Assembly (NCBI RefSeq): GCF_032191775.1
Contig: NZ_CP132507.1
Location: forward strand, 2,381,001-2,445,000
Length of the DNA: 64,000 nt
Direction of reading: 5' to 3'
From: Rhodoferax mekongensis
GTDB lineage: Bacteria; Pseudomonadota; Gammaproteobacteria; Burkholderiales; Burkholderiaceae_C
Shown here: positions 53,535 to 60,919 of the stretch, in pieces
Position numbering within the stretch: the stretch's first letter is position 1
Layout: every line of letters begins with the position of its first letter
Notes under the pieces: generated by a model
The model's input: the letters and a program-made list of their open reading frames with translations, nothing else
Databases searched by the model: none
What the model was told of the DNA's origin: nothing
Program-made: the position numbers and the translations under genes

Positions 53535-54466
53535 CAGAAGTATCCGTCCTTTTTGCGCTTCTCCATGGAAGCCTCAGAAGTCTTGTCGTCCATGCGGGTG
53601 GCGCCACGCTCGCTCACGTCCGCTTGCAGGGTTTCGATCACGATGTCGGCAGCGGTGGCGGCCAGGCTTTCCACCGGGCATGTGCAGGTGATGTCGCCTA
53701 CCGTGCGGAAACGCACGTCACGACTCTCGATGGTTTCGCCTTCCTTGGCCGGGGTTAGGTCGGTGACCGGGACCAGCAAGCCTTTGCGCTCGACCACATC
53801 CCGCTTGTGGGTGTAGTAGAGGCTTGGCAACGCGATTTTTTCGCGTTCGATGTACTGCCACACGTCCAGCTCGGTCCAGTTGCTGATGGGGAACACGCGG
53901 AAGTGCTCGCCGGGCTGCAAGCGGGTGTTGAACAGGGTCCACAGCTCAGGGCGCTGGGCCTTGGGCTGCCACTGGCCGAAGCTGTCGCGATGCGAAAAAA
54001 TGCGCTCCTTGGCGCGGGCCTTTTCTTCATCACGGCGGGCACCGCCGATCAAGGCATCAAAGCGGAACTCGTCGATGGCTTCGAGCAGCGTGACCGACTG
54101 GTGCACATTGCGGCTCTCGCCCGGGTGGGCCAGGCGCACGGTGCCACGGGCCATCGAGTCCTCAACACTGCGCACGATCAATTCGGCGCCCAGTTCCTTG
54201 GCGCGGAAGTCGCGGAAGTCGGTCACTTCATGGAAGTTGTGGCCGGTGTCGATCATCAGCAGGGGGTAGGGAATGCGGCCGACGCCAAAGGCCTTCTCTG
54301 CGCACTTGAGCATGACCAGCGAATCCTTGCCGCCCGAGAACAGCAGGGCGGGGCGCTCAAACGCAGCCGCCACCTCGCGCAGGATGAAGATGGTTTCTTC
54401 TTCCAGCGCATCCAGATGCTGGTTGGAGAGGCGGTCGAAATGGGTGGGTTCAGTCATGGCGTTCAT
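53534..54466 (-). CDS. cysD: Sulfate adenylyltransferase subunit 2
   Basis: A 310-residue PAPS-reductase-fold ATP pyrophosphatase that adenylylates sulfate to APS with CysN. P-loop-like SGGKDSLVMLKCAEKA is near residue 45; RDVRFRTVGDITCTCPVES and the C-terminal KRKKDGYF are diagnostic. Overlaps the neighbouring genes on both sides by one to four bases. Confidence 0.97.
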   Translation of the reverse strand: MNAMTEPTHFDRLSNQHLDALEEETIFILREVAAAFERPALLFSGGKDSLVMLKCAEKAFGVGRIPYPLLMIDTGHNFHEVTDFRDFRAKELGAELIVRSVEDSMARGTVRLAHPGESRNVHQSVTLLEAIDEFRFDALIGGARRDEEKARAKERIFSHRDSFGQWQPKAQRPELWTLFNTRLQPGEHFRVFPISNWTELDVWQYIEREKIALPSLYYTHKRDVVERKGLLVPVTDLTPAKEGETIESRDVRFRTVGDITCTCPVESLAATAADIVIETLQADVSERGATRMDDKTSEASMEKRKKDGYF

Positions 54467-55263
54467 GCTTTGGCTTCTTCATGTTTCACGTGCAGGCCGC
54501 ATTCTTTGGCAGCTTCGTCTTCCCACCACCAGCGGCCGGAGCGGAAGTCTTCACCCAGGCTGATGGCACGGGTGCAAGGCTCGCAGCCGATGCTGGGGTA
54601 GAACTGGTCGTGCAGGGGGTTGTAGTCCAGTTTGTTAGTCTGGATGTAATGCCAGACATCGCCCCAGGTCCAGTTGGCCAGGGGGTTGATCTTGACGCGC
54701 TTTTCACTGCTGTCCACCAAGGGCACATCGGCGCGGGCGCCACTTTGTTCACGGCGCAGGCCGGTGATCCAGGCGTCTTTGCCCTTGAGCGCGCGCTCCA
54801 GCGGTTCCATCTTGCGGATGCCGCAGCAGGCTTTGCGCAGGGCGATGCTCTTGTACATCGCGTCTTTGCCTTCGCGGTCCACAAACTGGACCACCGATTC
54901 ATTCACCGGCTGGTACACCGTGACCGCGGCACGGCTGGACGCCTTGAAGCGCTCCAGCAGATCCAGGGTTTCCTTGTGCAGGGCACCGGTTTCCAGTACG
55001 AAGATGCCGATGTCCAACTTCAGGCTGTTGATCAGGTGGCTGATGACCACGTCCTCAGCGCCCAGGCTGGACGCTTGGGTGACGGTGGCAGCCCCACCAT
55101 CTACACCTGCGTATTGGGCTGCCGCTTGGGCGAGCACGCCTTGGGCCTCCGCCAGCTTGATGACGTACTCGCCGCTGGCTTCAGCATTGCGAGCCATGGC
55201 ACTGCCTGCAGGCTGCACTTGCACCGCGAAACGGTTGCCTAAAGAGGATGTTTCGGCGCTCAT
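54463..55263 (-). CDS. cysH: Adenylyl-sulfate (APS) reductase
   Basis: A 266-residue reductase. Beyond the common fold it has C146-C147 (KACCGIRKMEPL) and C227-x2-C230 (SIGCEPCTRAI), the four cluster ligands that mark APS reductases rather than PAPS reductases. It should reduce APS directly to sulfite and AMP with thioredoxin. This fits the absence of an APS kinase. C-terminal CGLHVKHEE carries the catalytic Cys. Confidence 0.95.
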   Translation of the reverse strand: MSAETSSLGNRFAVQVQPAGSAMARNAEASGEYVIKLAEAQGVLAQAAAQYAGVDGGAATVTQASSLGAEDVVISHLINSLKLDIGIFVLETGALHKETLDLLERFKASSRAAVTVYQPVNESVVQFVDREGKDAMYKSIALRKACCGIRKMEPLERALKGKDAWITGLRREQSGARADVPLVDSSEKRVKINPLANWTWGDVWHYIQTNKLDYNPLHDQFYPSIGCEPCTRAISLGEDFRSGRWWWEDEAAKECGLHVKHEEAKA

Positions 55264-55673
55264 GCCGCTTCGCCTTCACGGGTGGAAATGGAATCGCCCT
55301 CGCGGGCGAAGTGCGGCTTCACGGTCACCGCGTCGCCTTGGTAGAAGCCGCGATAACGGTCGAACTGGCGCTGGGCGAAGTCGATGTTCTGGTCAGCGCG
55401 CAGAACGGCCACGTCAAAGCCGGTGCGTTCCATTTGCACCAGCTGGTCGATCAGCACGTCACCAGTAGCACGCAGCTCGCCGGTGAAGCCCAAACGGCGG
55501 CGCAGCAAAAAGGCCTGGCTGTACGCGCGGCCGTCGGTGAACTTAGGAAAGTTCAGGTCGATGCGGGCGACGCCTGAGAGGTCCAGCGCGCGGGGGTCTT
55601 CGGTGTTTGCCAGTTCGATGACTTTTAGGCCCTCAGCGCCCGTGGAGTGTGCGGAAGCAGCTATCAATTTCAT
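55260..55673 (-). CDS. DUF934 protein of the sulfate assimilation operon
   Basis: A 137-residue protein of family DUF934, found almost always beside cysI and cysH in Proteobacteria, with unknown biochemical role. Family motifs: IDLNFPKFTDGRAYSQAFLLRRRLGFTGELRATGDVLIDQL. The first 16 or so residues (MKLIAASAHSTGAEGL), including the ATG, are encoded by a copy of the 54-bp repeat. Overlaps cysH by four bases. Confidence 0.9.
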   Translation of the reverse strand: MKLIAASAHSTGAEGLKVIELANTEDPRALDLSGVARIDLNFPKFTDGRAYSQAFLLRRRLGFTGELRATGDVLIDQLVQMERTGFDVAVLRADQNIDFAQRQFDRYRGFYQGDAVTVKPHFAREGDSISTREGEAA

Positions 55674-55676
55674 AGT
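55623..55676 (-). repeat. 54-bp dispersed repeat carrying the start codon of the DUF934 gene
   Basis: On the minus strand it reads ACTATGAAATTGATAGCTGC, then TTCCGCACACTCCACGGGCGC and ends GGGCCTAAAA. The ATG inside it (55673-55671) is the initiation codon. Confidence 0.8.
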
Positions 55677-55703
55677 GTTTTCTTTCTTTCGGCGGCCTGT
55701 GGC

Positions 55704-57521
55704 TCAGGCTTCTTGGGCGTCTTTGGCGTAGCCAGCTGACTTGGGCAGGGCGTGCAGGTCTTCGTGCTTGTCGGCCAGGCGGGCGCTGTTGGCTGCCGCC
55801 TTGAAGGTGTCAAAGCCCACGCGCTTGACGCAGTCGATAAAGGTTTCGCGGCCAACGCGGTGTTGGCGGAAGGTGTCCAGCAGGGCTTCGATGACGCCGG
55901 GCACTTCGAGGGCTCCGAACGAGGGGCCCACCACCTTGCCGGGCACAGCTTCGCCGCTCAGTGCAGAGCCGTCCGAGCCGCCCAGGGACACCTGGTACCA
56001 CTCCTTGCCGTCTTTATCCACGCCCAGAATGCCGATGTGGCCGCTGTGGTGGTGGCCGCAGGAATTGATGCAACCGCTGATGTGCAGGTCAATCTCGCCC
56101 AGGTCGTGCAGCTCGTCCATGTCTTGGTAGCGCTCAGTAATGGCGGCAGCAATCGGGATGGAGCGGGCATTGGCCAAGGCACAGAAATCGCCACCGGGGC
56201 AGGCAATCATGTCGGTCAGCAGGCGCACATTGCTGCGGGCCAAGCCGGCGTGGCTGGCAGCCACCCACAGGGCAGGCAGGTCTTCTGCGCGCACCCAAGG
56301 CAGCAGCAAATTCTGGTCGTGCGTCACGCGCACTTCACCGGCGCTGAATTCATCGGCCAAAGCGGCAGCGGTGTCGAGCTGGTCGGCATCCGCGTCTCCT
56401 GGGGCTTGGCCCAGGCGCTTGTACGACAGGGTGACGGCACGCAGCGCAGGATTCTTGTGCGGGGCCACGTTTTGCTGCAACCAGCGGTCATAGTCCTTTT
56501 GGCGCTCTGCGGGGATTGCTACAGTTTTGGTAGCTGCTGGCGCACGTTCGGTGAGCGCTGGCGGCACAAAACATGCGGTAACGCGGTCCAGCTCGGCTTG
56601 GGTAATGGTGTGCGGCGCACCGTCGCGGGTGATGATTTGCTCGTACTCGGCTTCCACCTCGTCGATATAGCGCTGGCCTTCTGCCTTCACCAGAATCTTG
56701 ATACGCGCCTTGTACAGGTTGTCGCGGCGGCCCCAGCGGTTGTAAACGCGCACCACCGCCTCCAGGTAATTCATGATCTGGTTCCAGGGCAGGAAGGCGC
56801 GGATCTCGGTGCTGATGACCGGGGTGCGGCCCATGCCGCCGCCCACAAACACGCGGAAACCCAGCTCGCCCGCCTCGTTCTTGATGAGGTGCAGGCCCAC
56901 GTCGTGCCAACGCACCGCAGCGCGGTCTTCTGTCGCGCCGGTAATGGCGATCTTGAATTTGCGGGGCAGGAAGGCGAACTCAGGGTGCAGCGTGCTCCAC
57001 TGGCGCATGATTTCGGCAAACGGACGGGGGTCGGCAATCTCGTCGGGGGCGATACCGGCGCGCTCATCGCTGGTGATGTTGCGGATGCAGTTCCCGCTGG
57101 TCTGGATGCCGTGCATGTTCACAGTGGCCAGCAGGTCCATCACGTCGGCGCTCTTGGCCAGCGGAATCCAATTGAACTGCACGTTTTGGCGGGTGGTGAA
57201 GTGGCCGTAGCCCACCGGCAGGTGGGTGGTGCCCCATGTGGCCTGGGTGCCGATGGCTTTGTCAAACACCTCTTTGCTCGGGTGGTCGTACTCGCGGGCA
57301 ATGCGGGCCAGCACGCGCAGCTGGGCGCTGGACAGCTCGCCGTAGGGCACAGCCACGCGCAGCATGGGCGCGTAGCGCTGGATGTACCAACCGTTTTGCA
57401 GTCGCAGGGGGCGGAATTCGTCGTCGCTCAAAGTGCCGGCCTGGTTGCGCTCCAGTTGGTCGCGGTGCTGGGCCGCGCGGGCGCGGATGAACTGGCGGTC
57501 AAATTCGGTGTATTGGTACAT
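55704..57521 (-). CDS. cysI: Sulfite reductase (ferredoxin/NADPH) hemoprotein
   Basis: A 605-residue siroheme-[4Fe-4S] reductase. Cluster ligands are C441-x5-C447 (CPGGDFC) and C484-x3-C488 (CINSC). The N-terminal ferredoxin-like half has VPYGELSSAQLRVLARIAREY and TRQNVQFNWI. It reduces sulfite to sulfide. Between the two pseudo-repeats (about residues 318-335) is an in-frame 54-bp repeat. No CysJ flavoprotein is near; fdxA and FNR downstream probably supply electrons. Confidence 0.94.
   Translation of the reverse strand: MYQYTEFDRQFIRARAAQHRDQLERNQAGTLSDDEFRPLRLQNGWYIQRYAPMLRVAVPYGELSSAQLRVLARIAREYDHPSKEVFDKAIGTQATWGTTHLPVGYGHFTTRQNVQFNWIPLAKSADVMDLLATVNMHGIQTSGNCIRNITSDERAGIAPDEIADPRPFAEIMRQWSTLHPEFAFLPRKFKIAITGATEDRAAVRWHDVGLHLIKNEAGELGFRVFVGGGMGRTPVISTEIRAFLPWNQIMNYLEAVVRVYNRWGRRDNLYKARIKILVKAEGQRYIDEVEAEYEQIITRDGAPHTITQAELDRVTACFVPPALTERAPAATKTVAIPAERQKDYDRWLQQNVAPHKNPALRAVTLSYKRLGQAPGDADADQLDTAAALADEFSAGEVRVTHDQNLLLPWVRAEDLPALWVAASHAGLARSNVRLLTDMIACPGGDFCALANARSIPIAAAITERYQDMDELHDLGEIDLHISGCINSCGHHHSGHIGILGVDKDGKEWYQVSLGGSDGSALSGEAVPGKVVGPSFGALEVPGVIEALLDTFRQHRVGRETFIDCVKRVGFDTFKAAANSARLADKHEDLHALPKSAGYAKDAQEA
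56518..56571 (+). repeat. 54-bp dispersed repeat inside cysI
   Basis: Full-length copy, opposite in orientation to the gene: GCTACAGTTTTGGTAGCTGC, GGCGCACGTTC and GAGCGCTGGCGGCACAAAA. Translated antisense as approximately FVPPALTERAPAATKTVA, a linker-like segment. Confidence 0.82.
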
Positions 57522-57540
57522 AGACGTGGTGCAGCAAAGA

Positions 57541-58332
57541 TCAGAGAGCGATGAGTTTCAAACCGGCATAAGCCAGTAGCAGGGACAACAGGGAGCGGAT
57601 CACCCGCTCCGGGGTTTTGAACATCAGGTGCGAGCCCACCCAGATACCGGGGAGCGAACCTGCCAGCAGTTTGGCCAACATGGGCCAGTCCACCGAGCCG
57701 AGGGACGCGTGGCCCATGCCTGCCACCAGGGTGAGGGGCACTGCATACGCAATGTCCGCCGCCACGATGCGCGGCAGGGGCAACATGGGGTAAAGCAGCA
57801 TCAACACCGTGACGCCGATGGCGCCCGCGCCCACGGACGTGAGTGTAACCAGCGTGCCAATCAGGGCGCCGAACAACAGCGGCAGGCTCCAATGGCGGGG
57901 GCGTGCCGCTGCGGCTTCATTCCCCGCTGCAATCGTCTTCGGACCTACTTTTCCGCGAATAGCCTTGTACAAGGTGGCCGCCGCCGTGAGCAGGAGCGCA
58001 AAGCCCAAGGTGGTGGTCATGATGTGCTGCACCGTGTTGCTGGTGGAGTCCATCTGCTTCAACACATACAGAGTGGTGAGTGCGGCCGGGATGCTGCCAG
58101 CGGACAGATTCAGAACCACAGGCCAGTCGATGTGGCGTGAGCGCGCCAGCTTGACCGTTCCGCTCATTTTGGTGAAGGCCGCAAACAGGAGGTCAGTGCC
58201 TACCGCCAGGTGGGGCTTGGTTCCGAAAAAGAAAATGAGGATTGGCGTCATCAACGAGCCGCCCCCTACACCGGTGAGCCCTACGATGGAGCCCACAAAA
58301 AAGCCCGCCAATACAAACGCCAAATCTTGCAT
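57541..58332 (-). CDS. TauE/SafE (TSUP) family membrane exporter
   Basis: A 263-residue protein with about seven or eight membrane helices and the two family halves, GSIVGLTGVGGGSLMTPIL and LVTLTSVGAGAIGVTVLMLLYP. Members export sulfite, sulfoacetate or related anions. It is 19 bases ahead of cysI in the same direction, so it is the first gene of the sulfate operon. A role in sulfite or sulfate traffic is inference from context. Confidence 0.9.
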   Translation of the reverse strand: MQDLAFVLAGFFVGSIVGLTGVGGGSLMTPILIFFFGTKPHLAVGTDLLFAAFTKMSGTVKLARSRHIDWPVVLNLSAGSIPAALTTLYVLKQMDSTSNTVQHIMTTTLGFALLLTAAATLYKAIRGKVGPKTIAAGNEAAAARPRHWSLPLLFGALIGTLVTLTSVGAGAIGVTVLMLLYPMLPLPRIVAADIAYAVPLTLVAGMGHASLGSVDWPMLAKLLAGSLPGIWVGSHLMFKTPERVIRSLLSLLLAYAGLKLIAL

Positions 58333-58548
58333 GGAGGCGAATGTAGGCGGGCCAGCTTAGATTGAAAACTACTTTTTAGCTATGGAGGTATGAGGGTTGG
58401 TTATATGGGGGCAGGGAGTGGGGGAAAGGGGTTGAGGGATGCTGGCTTTCGATCCAAAGCGGAAGTGCTGAGCTGAAATTTTCCACCCAATAGCAGACAT
58501 TCGATTCATGGGTTGCGTTAAAGCGAAAGAGCGAACTGTGAATTGCGT

Positions 58549-58570
58549 AAAAAAGGCGTCCGTGGACGCC
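58549..58570 (-). terminator. Rho-independent terminator of the metal cluster
   Basis: On the minus strand GGCGTCC-AC-GGACGCC is followed at once by six T. It lies 10 bases after the MerT-like stop codon and ends the cluster. Confidence 0.88.
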
Positions 58571-58580
58571 CTTCGCCGCC

Positions 58581-58976
58581 TCATTCGCTCAACCAAGGCT
58601 GAATAAAGGCGAACCAACCGCCCATGAGATAGAAAGCCACGCTCAGCAGGTACACCTTCCAAGAGACCTTGCGAGTCCGCATGCAGGCATCGCGCAAGGC
58701 CGGATCGGTAGGGCAAGGCGCATGGCGGTTGCGCCACTGTAAGGCCCCACTTCCCGCCATCATCACGCCGGCCAGGGCGAAGACAGCCTCCTTGTGCTCA
58801 CTCAACCAGACGACCTGCGGAAAGATCGCAACCAGTGAGGACAACGCCGCGCCTGCACCCATGGCCACCAGAAGTGCCGGAATGGCGCAGCACACCAGGG
58901 TGCTGGAGGTGGCAAACAGGCTCGCCACCGAAGTCCAGAAGCTGCTGCGGGATTCTGTGACGCCATCCGCACTCAT
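58581..58976 (-). CDS. MerT-like membrane protein
   Basis: A 131-residue protein with three likely helices (about 18-50, 64-82, 105-127). Cys pattern resembles the mercury importer MerT: adjacent C29-C30 in helix 1 and C88 with C98 in the loop before helix 3. MerT passes metal from MerP to the cytosol; here no merA or merR is present, so the metal and direction are uncertain. It overlaps the HMA gene by four bases. Confidence 0.68.
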   Translation of the reverse strand: MSADGVTESRSSFWTSVASLFATSSTLVCCAIPALLVAMGAGAALSSLVAIFPQVVWLSEHKEAVFALAGVMMAGSGALQWRNRHAPCPTDPALRDACMRTRKVSWKVYLLSVAFYLMGGWFAFIQPWLSE

Positions 58977-59299
58977 TTACCCCCCTTGATTTCAGCCTTA
59001 ATCTCCTCAACGGATTTCTGCACGGTTTCCAGCTTCACCACGTCATAGCCGGCGTCGGTTATTTCGGCGGTGATTGCCTTCGCATCCAAGGAGTATCCCT
59101 CCTTGGCCTCAATGGCGACTGTCTTCTTTTTCAGATCTACATAGACCGCTTTGGTGGCCGGCATGCTGGAGACGCGTTTTTCAATGCCCTGGGCGCAGAA
59201 GGCGCACACCATGCCGTTGACGGTCGCCTTGATGCTGGTGGTGGCGAAGGACGGCAATGCGGCAAGCGCGAGTGCCAAGGTAATGACTAGTTTGTTCAT
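58973..59299 (-). CDS. Periplasmic heavy-metal-associated (MerP/HMA-like) protein
   Basis: A 108-residue protein. Signal peptide NKLVITLALALAALPSFA, then a ferredoxin-like HMA domain with metal-binding C32-x2-C35 in GMVCAFCAQGIEK. The C-terminal 20 residues are a charged extension beyond a normal HMA domain. It probably delivers Cu(I) or another soft metal to the MerT-like partner. Confidence 0.85.
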   Translation of the reverse strand: MNKLVITLALALAALPSFATTSIKATVNGMVCAFCAQGIEKRVSSMPATKAVYVDLKKKTVAIEAKEGYSLDAKAITAEITDAGYDVVKLETVQKSVEEIKAEIKGGK

Positions 59300-59309
59300 G
59301 ATGAACTCC

Positions 59310-59960
59310 TCAAAAAATGTACATAAAGTTGATGCGAGCCTGGGAGCTGTTGTTGACCCCCAGTTCGACGAAGTAGCGGTTGTGGATCAGGCGCAGCATG
59401 GGAGTGACCTCCGTCTTGTCTGACAGGCCGTTCATGCGCCGCGCTTCAACAATCAACCAGGGTTGGATCTCGTCGTAATCCACCTCGTAGAACGAGAAAC
59501 CCAGGCGGGCAGATGCGTAGTCATGGTTGATGCCGTCAGCGCGGTACAGCCTGGTCGTAGCCGACACGTAGACACGGGTGGTTTCATAGTCCACCTGAAT
59601 CCCCGGAGATGCCATGGCCTTGGAGCCGGAGAAGTCATTGCCGGTCACGTTGCCCAGGCCACCCAGGAACCAGATGTTGGCTTGGGCGTCTGGCAGGTTC
59701 CAGCGCTTCACCAACCGGGTGTAGGTGGCGTCCACCAGCTGGCGGCTCTTGCTCTCGTCATCCGAGCGCATGTAGAGCGTAGAAGCCCCAATCGCATCCC
59801 GTGGTGTGAGTGCGTAGTTGGTAAAGGCCTCCTGCCAGTTGGGTCTGAAGTCGCCCATCGCCATCCAGCTGTCCTTGAACCCCATGGGCCCGCTGAAGGC
59901 TGGAAGGGATAGCGTCAGAGCCAGGCAGCCCAGCATCCGGCTGCGTACGCGGCCGCTCAT
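59310..59960 (-). CDS. Probable outer-membrane beta-barrel protein of the metal cluster
   Basis: A 216-residue exported protein: signal peptide (RMLGCLALTLSLPAFSG), alternating-pattern strands (TTRVYVSATTRLYRA, ARLGFSFYEVDY, YFVELGVN) and a C-terminal INFMYIF ending in Phe, the recognition signal for barrel assembly. No family recognised. It overlaps the CusF-like gene by four bases and so belongs to the cluster. Confidence 0.65.
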   Translation of the reverse strand: MSGRVRSRMLGCLALTLSLPAFSGPMGFKDSWMAMGDFRPNWQEAFTNYALTPRDAIGASTLYMRSDDESKSRQLVDATYTRLVKRWNLPDAQANIWFLGGLGNVTGNDFSGSKAMASPGIQVDYETTRVYVSATTRLYRADGINHDYASARLGFSFYEVDYDEIQPWLIVEARRMNGLSDKTEVTPMLRLIHNRYFVELGVNNSSQARINFMYIF

Positions 59961-60238
59961 TTGACGGGCTCCATCTGGTCCACTACCAGGTGGTTTTCCA
60001 TTGCAGCGACGGTAAAGCGGACCTTCTGACCGACTTTGAAGCTATCCAGCTTGATCGCTCCATCGACCTTGAAGGGCATGGTCATGGCCTCCATGCCGAT
60101 GCTCTCGATGCGCTGGTGTTTGAGTGTGACCCGGGGTCGCTCCGGTTCGAGGGTGACTATGCGTGCTTGTGTCCAGTCAGGGGCGGCCCAGACGGACGTA
60201 GTACAGGCCAGCACGATGGCCAAAATCCAATGTTTCAT
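59957..60238 (-). CDS. CusF-like periplasmic copper-binding protein
   Basis: A 93-residue protein with signal peptide (KHWILAIVLACTTSVWA) and a small OB-like domain. It has the CusF metal motif H41 (VTLKHQRIESIG), M52 and M54 (EAMTMPFKV). In E. coli CusF a Trp two residues before the EMTM segment caps the Cu(I); here that position is M49. It likely shuttles Cu(I) or Ag(I) in the periplasm. ATG 60238 starts the signal peptide. Confidence 0.85.
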   Translation of the reverse strand: MKHWILAIVLACTTSVWAAPDWTQARIVTLEPERPRVTLKHQRIESIGMEAMTMPFKVDGAIKLDSFKVGQKVRFTVAAMENHLVVDQMEPVK

Positions 60239-60310
60239 GACAATCCTTGTCAGCGGGGCACTCAGCCCCAACAAAACCCGCGTGGTGCGGACGTACTTGT
60301 GCTGTAAGGA

Positions 60311-60697
60311 CTAGAGGATGGGTGGCTTGACCTGGCGCGCGAGGTCGGCGCTGATGAAGCTGGCGCTGGTGGACGCTGGATGGGTCTGCCGCGCATAGGT
60401 CAATAGATCGGTGGATGGAAAGCTCGGTGTTGCCAGCGTCATGCACAGTTGGCAGGTCTGGCAGCCGATGTGGCTCTTGGACGGTGTGGGTGACTTCTCC
60501 GCTTCCGATGCGGGCCGGGCCATCATGGGGCAGTCTGCGGGCATACCAGACATGGCCATCTGCTCATCAGCCACTTGCAGCGCTGCCTGGCTCAGGATCA
60601 TCTGAAGGACCATGCGCTCCGCGCTCCAACCGCGCAGAGGTAGCAACATGACCAGCAGGATGAGCAAAAGGCGTCCCATGGGTGAATGGTATCCCAT
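60311..60697 (-). CDS. Small Cys/Met-rich exported protein of unknown family
   Basis: A 128-residue protein with a signal peptide or anchor (RLLLILLVMLLPLRGWSA), a Met-rich run (EQMAMSGMPADCPMM) and a CQTCQLC cluster with His nearby (SHIGCQTCQLCM), suited to soft-metal binding. It resembles the small DUF2946-like proteins of copper loci, but I am not certain. The start is uncertain (60718, 60697 or 60679). First gene of the metal cluster. Confidence 0.65.
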   Translation of the reverse strand: MGYHSPMGRLLLILLVMLLPLRGWSAERMVLQMILSQAALQVADEQMAMSGMPADCPMMARPASEAEKSPTPSKSHIGCQTCQLCMTLATPSFPSTDLLTYARQTHPASTSASFISADLARQVKPPIL

Positions 60698-60784
60698 TGC
60701 CCGAAAGCAGTCGTTCATGGATGACTGCAGTTGGCCCAAAGCTGCCTTACTGAGGTCTATCCTGAACGCTCGCACGCTCCATTC

Positions 60785-60838
60785 GCTACAAAAAAAGTAG
60801 CTACTTGCGCATATTCCTAGAGCGCTAGCGGCCAATTT
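60785..60838 (+). repeat. 54-bp dispersed repeat upstream of the metal cluster
   Basis: Full-length copy: GCTACAAAAAAAGTAGCTAC, TTGCGCATATTCC, AGCGCTAGCGGCCAATTT. It lies about 90 bases upstream of the first cluster gene, in its probable promoter region. Confidence 0.88.
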
Positions 60839-60880
60839 TGTCTAAAACAGCAGCGCCAAGCAATGCGCTGCCAAAGTTCA

Positions 60881-60913
60881 CCCGGGCCGGAAGTCTGCAC
60901 ATCACAGCCCGGG
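60881..60913 (-). other. Inverted repeat after the oxygenase gene
   Basis: CCCGGGC (60881-60887) and GCCCGGG (60907-60913), seven bases beyond the oxygenase stop. No T tract follows; possible weak terminator. A smaller CAGCGC/GCGCTG pair lies at 60851-60870. Confidence 0.4.
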
Positions 60914-60919
60914 CGCACC

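Noticed and set aside
55752..57554. 600-codon open frame on the plus strand opposite cysI
   Set aside because: Shadow of a high-GC gene; its translation is His/Val/Gly rich with no family motif, while the minus strand encodes an intact sulfite reductase.
58369..58400. CTACTTTTTAGCTATGGAGG as another copy of the 54-bp repeat
   Set aside because: Only the first arm is vaguely similar and the CGCGCA and GCGCT blocks are missing.
58333..58548. CysB site or second riboswitch ahead of the sulfate operon
   Set aside because: The leader is AT-rich near 58365-58380 but I could not match a defined CysB box or any riboswitch consensus.
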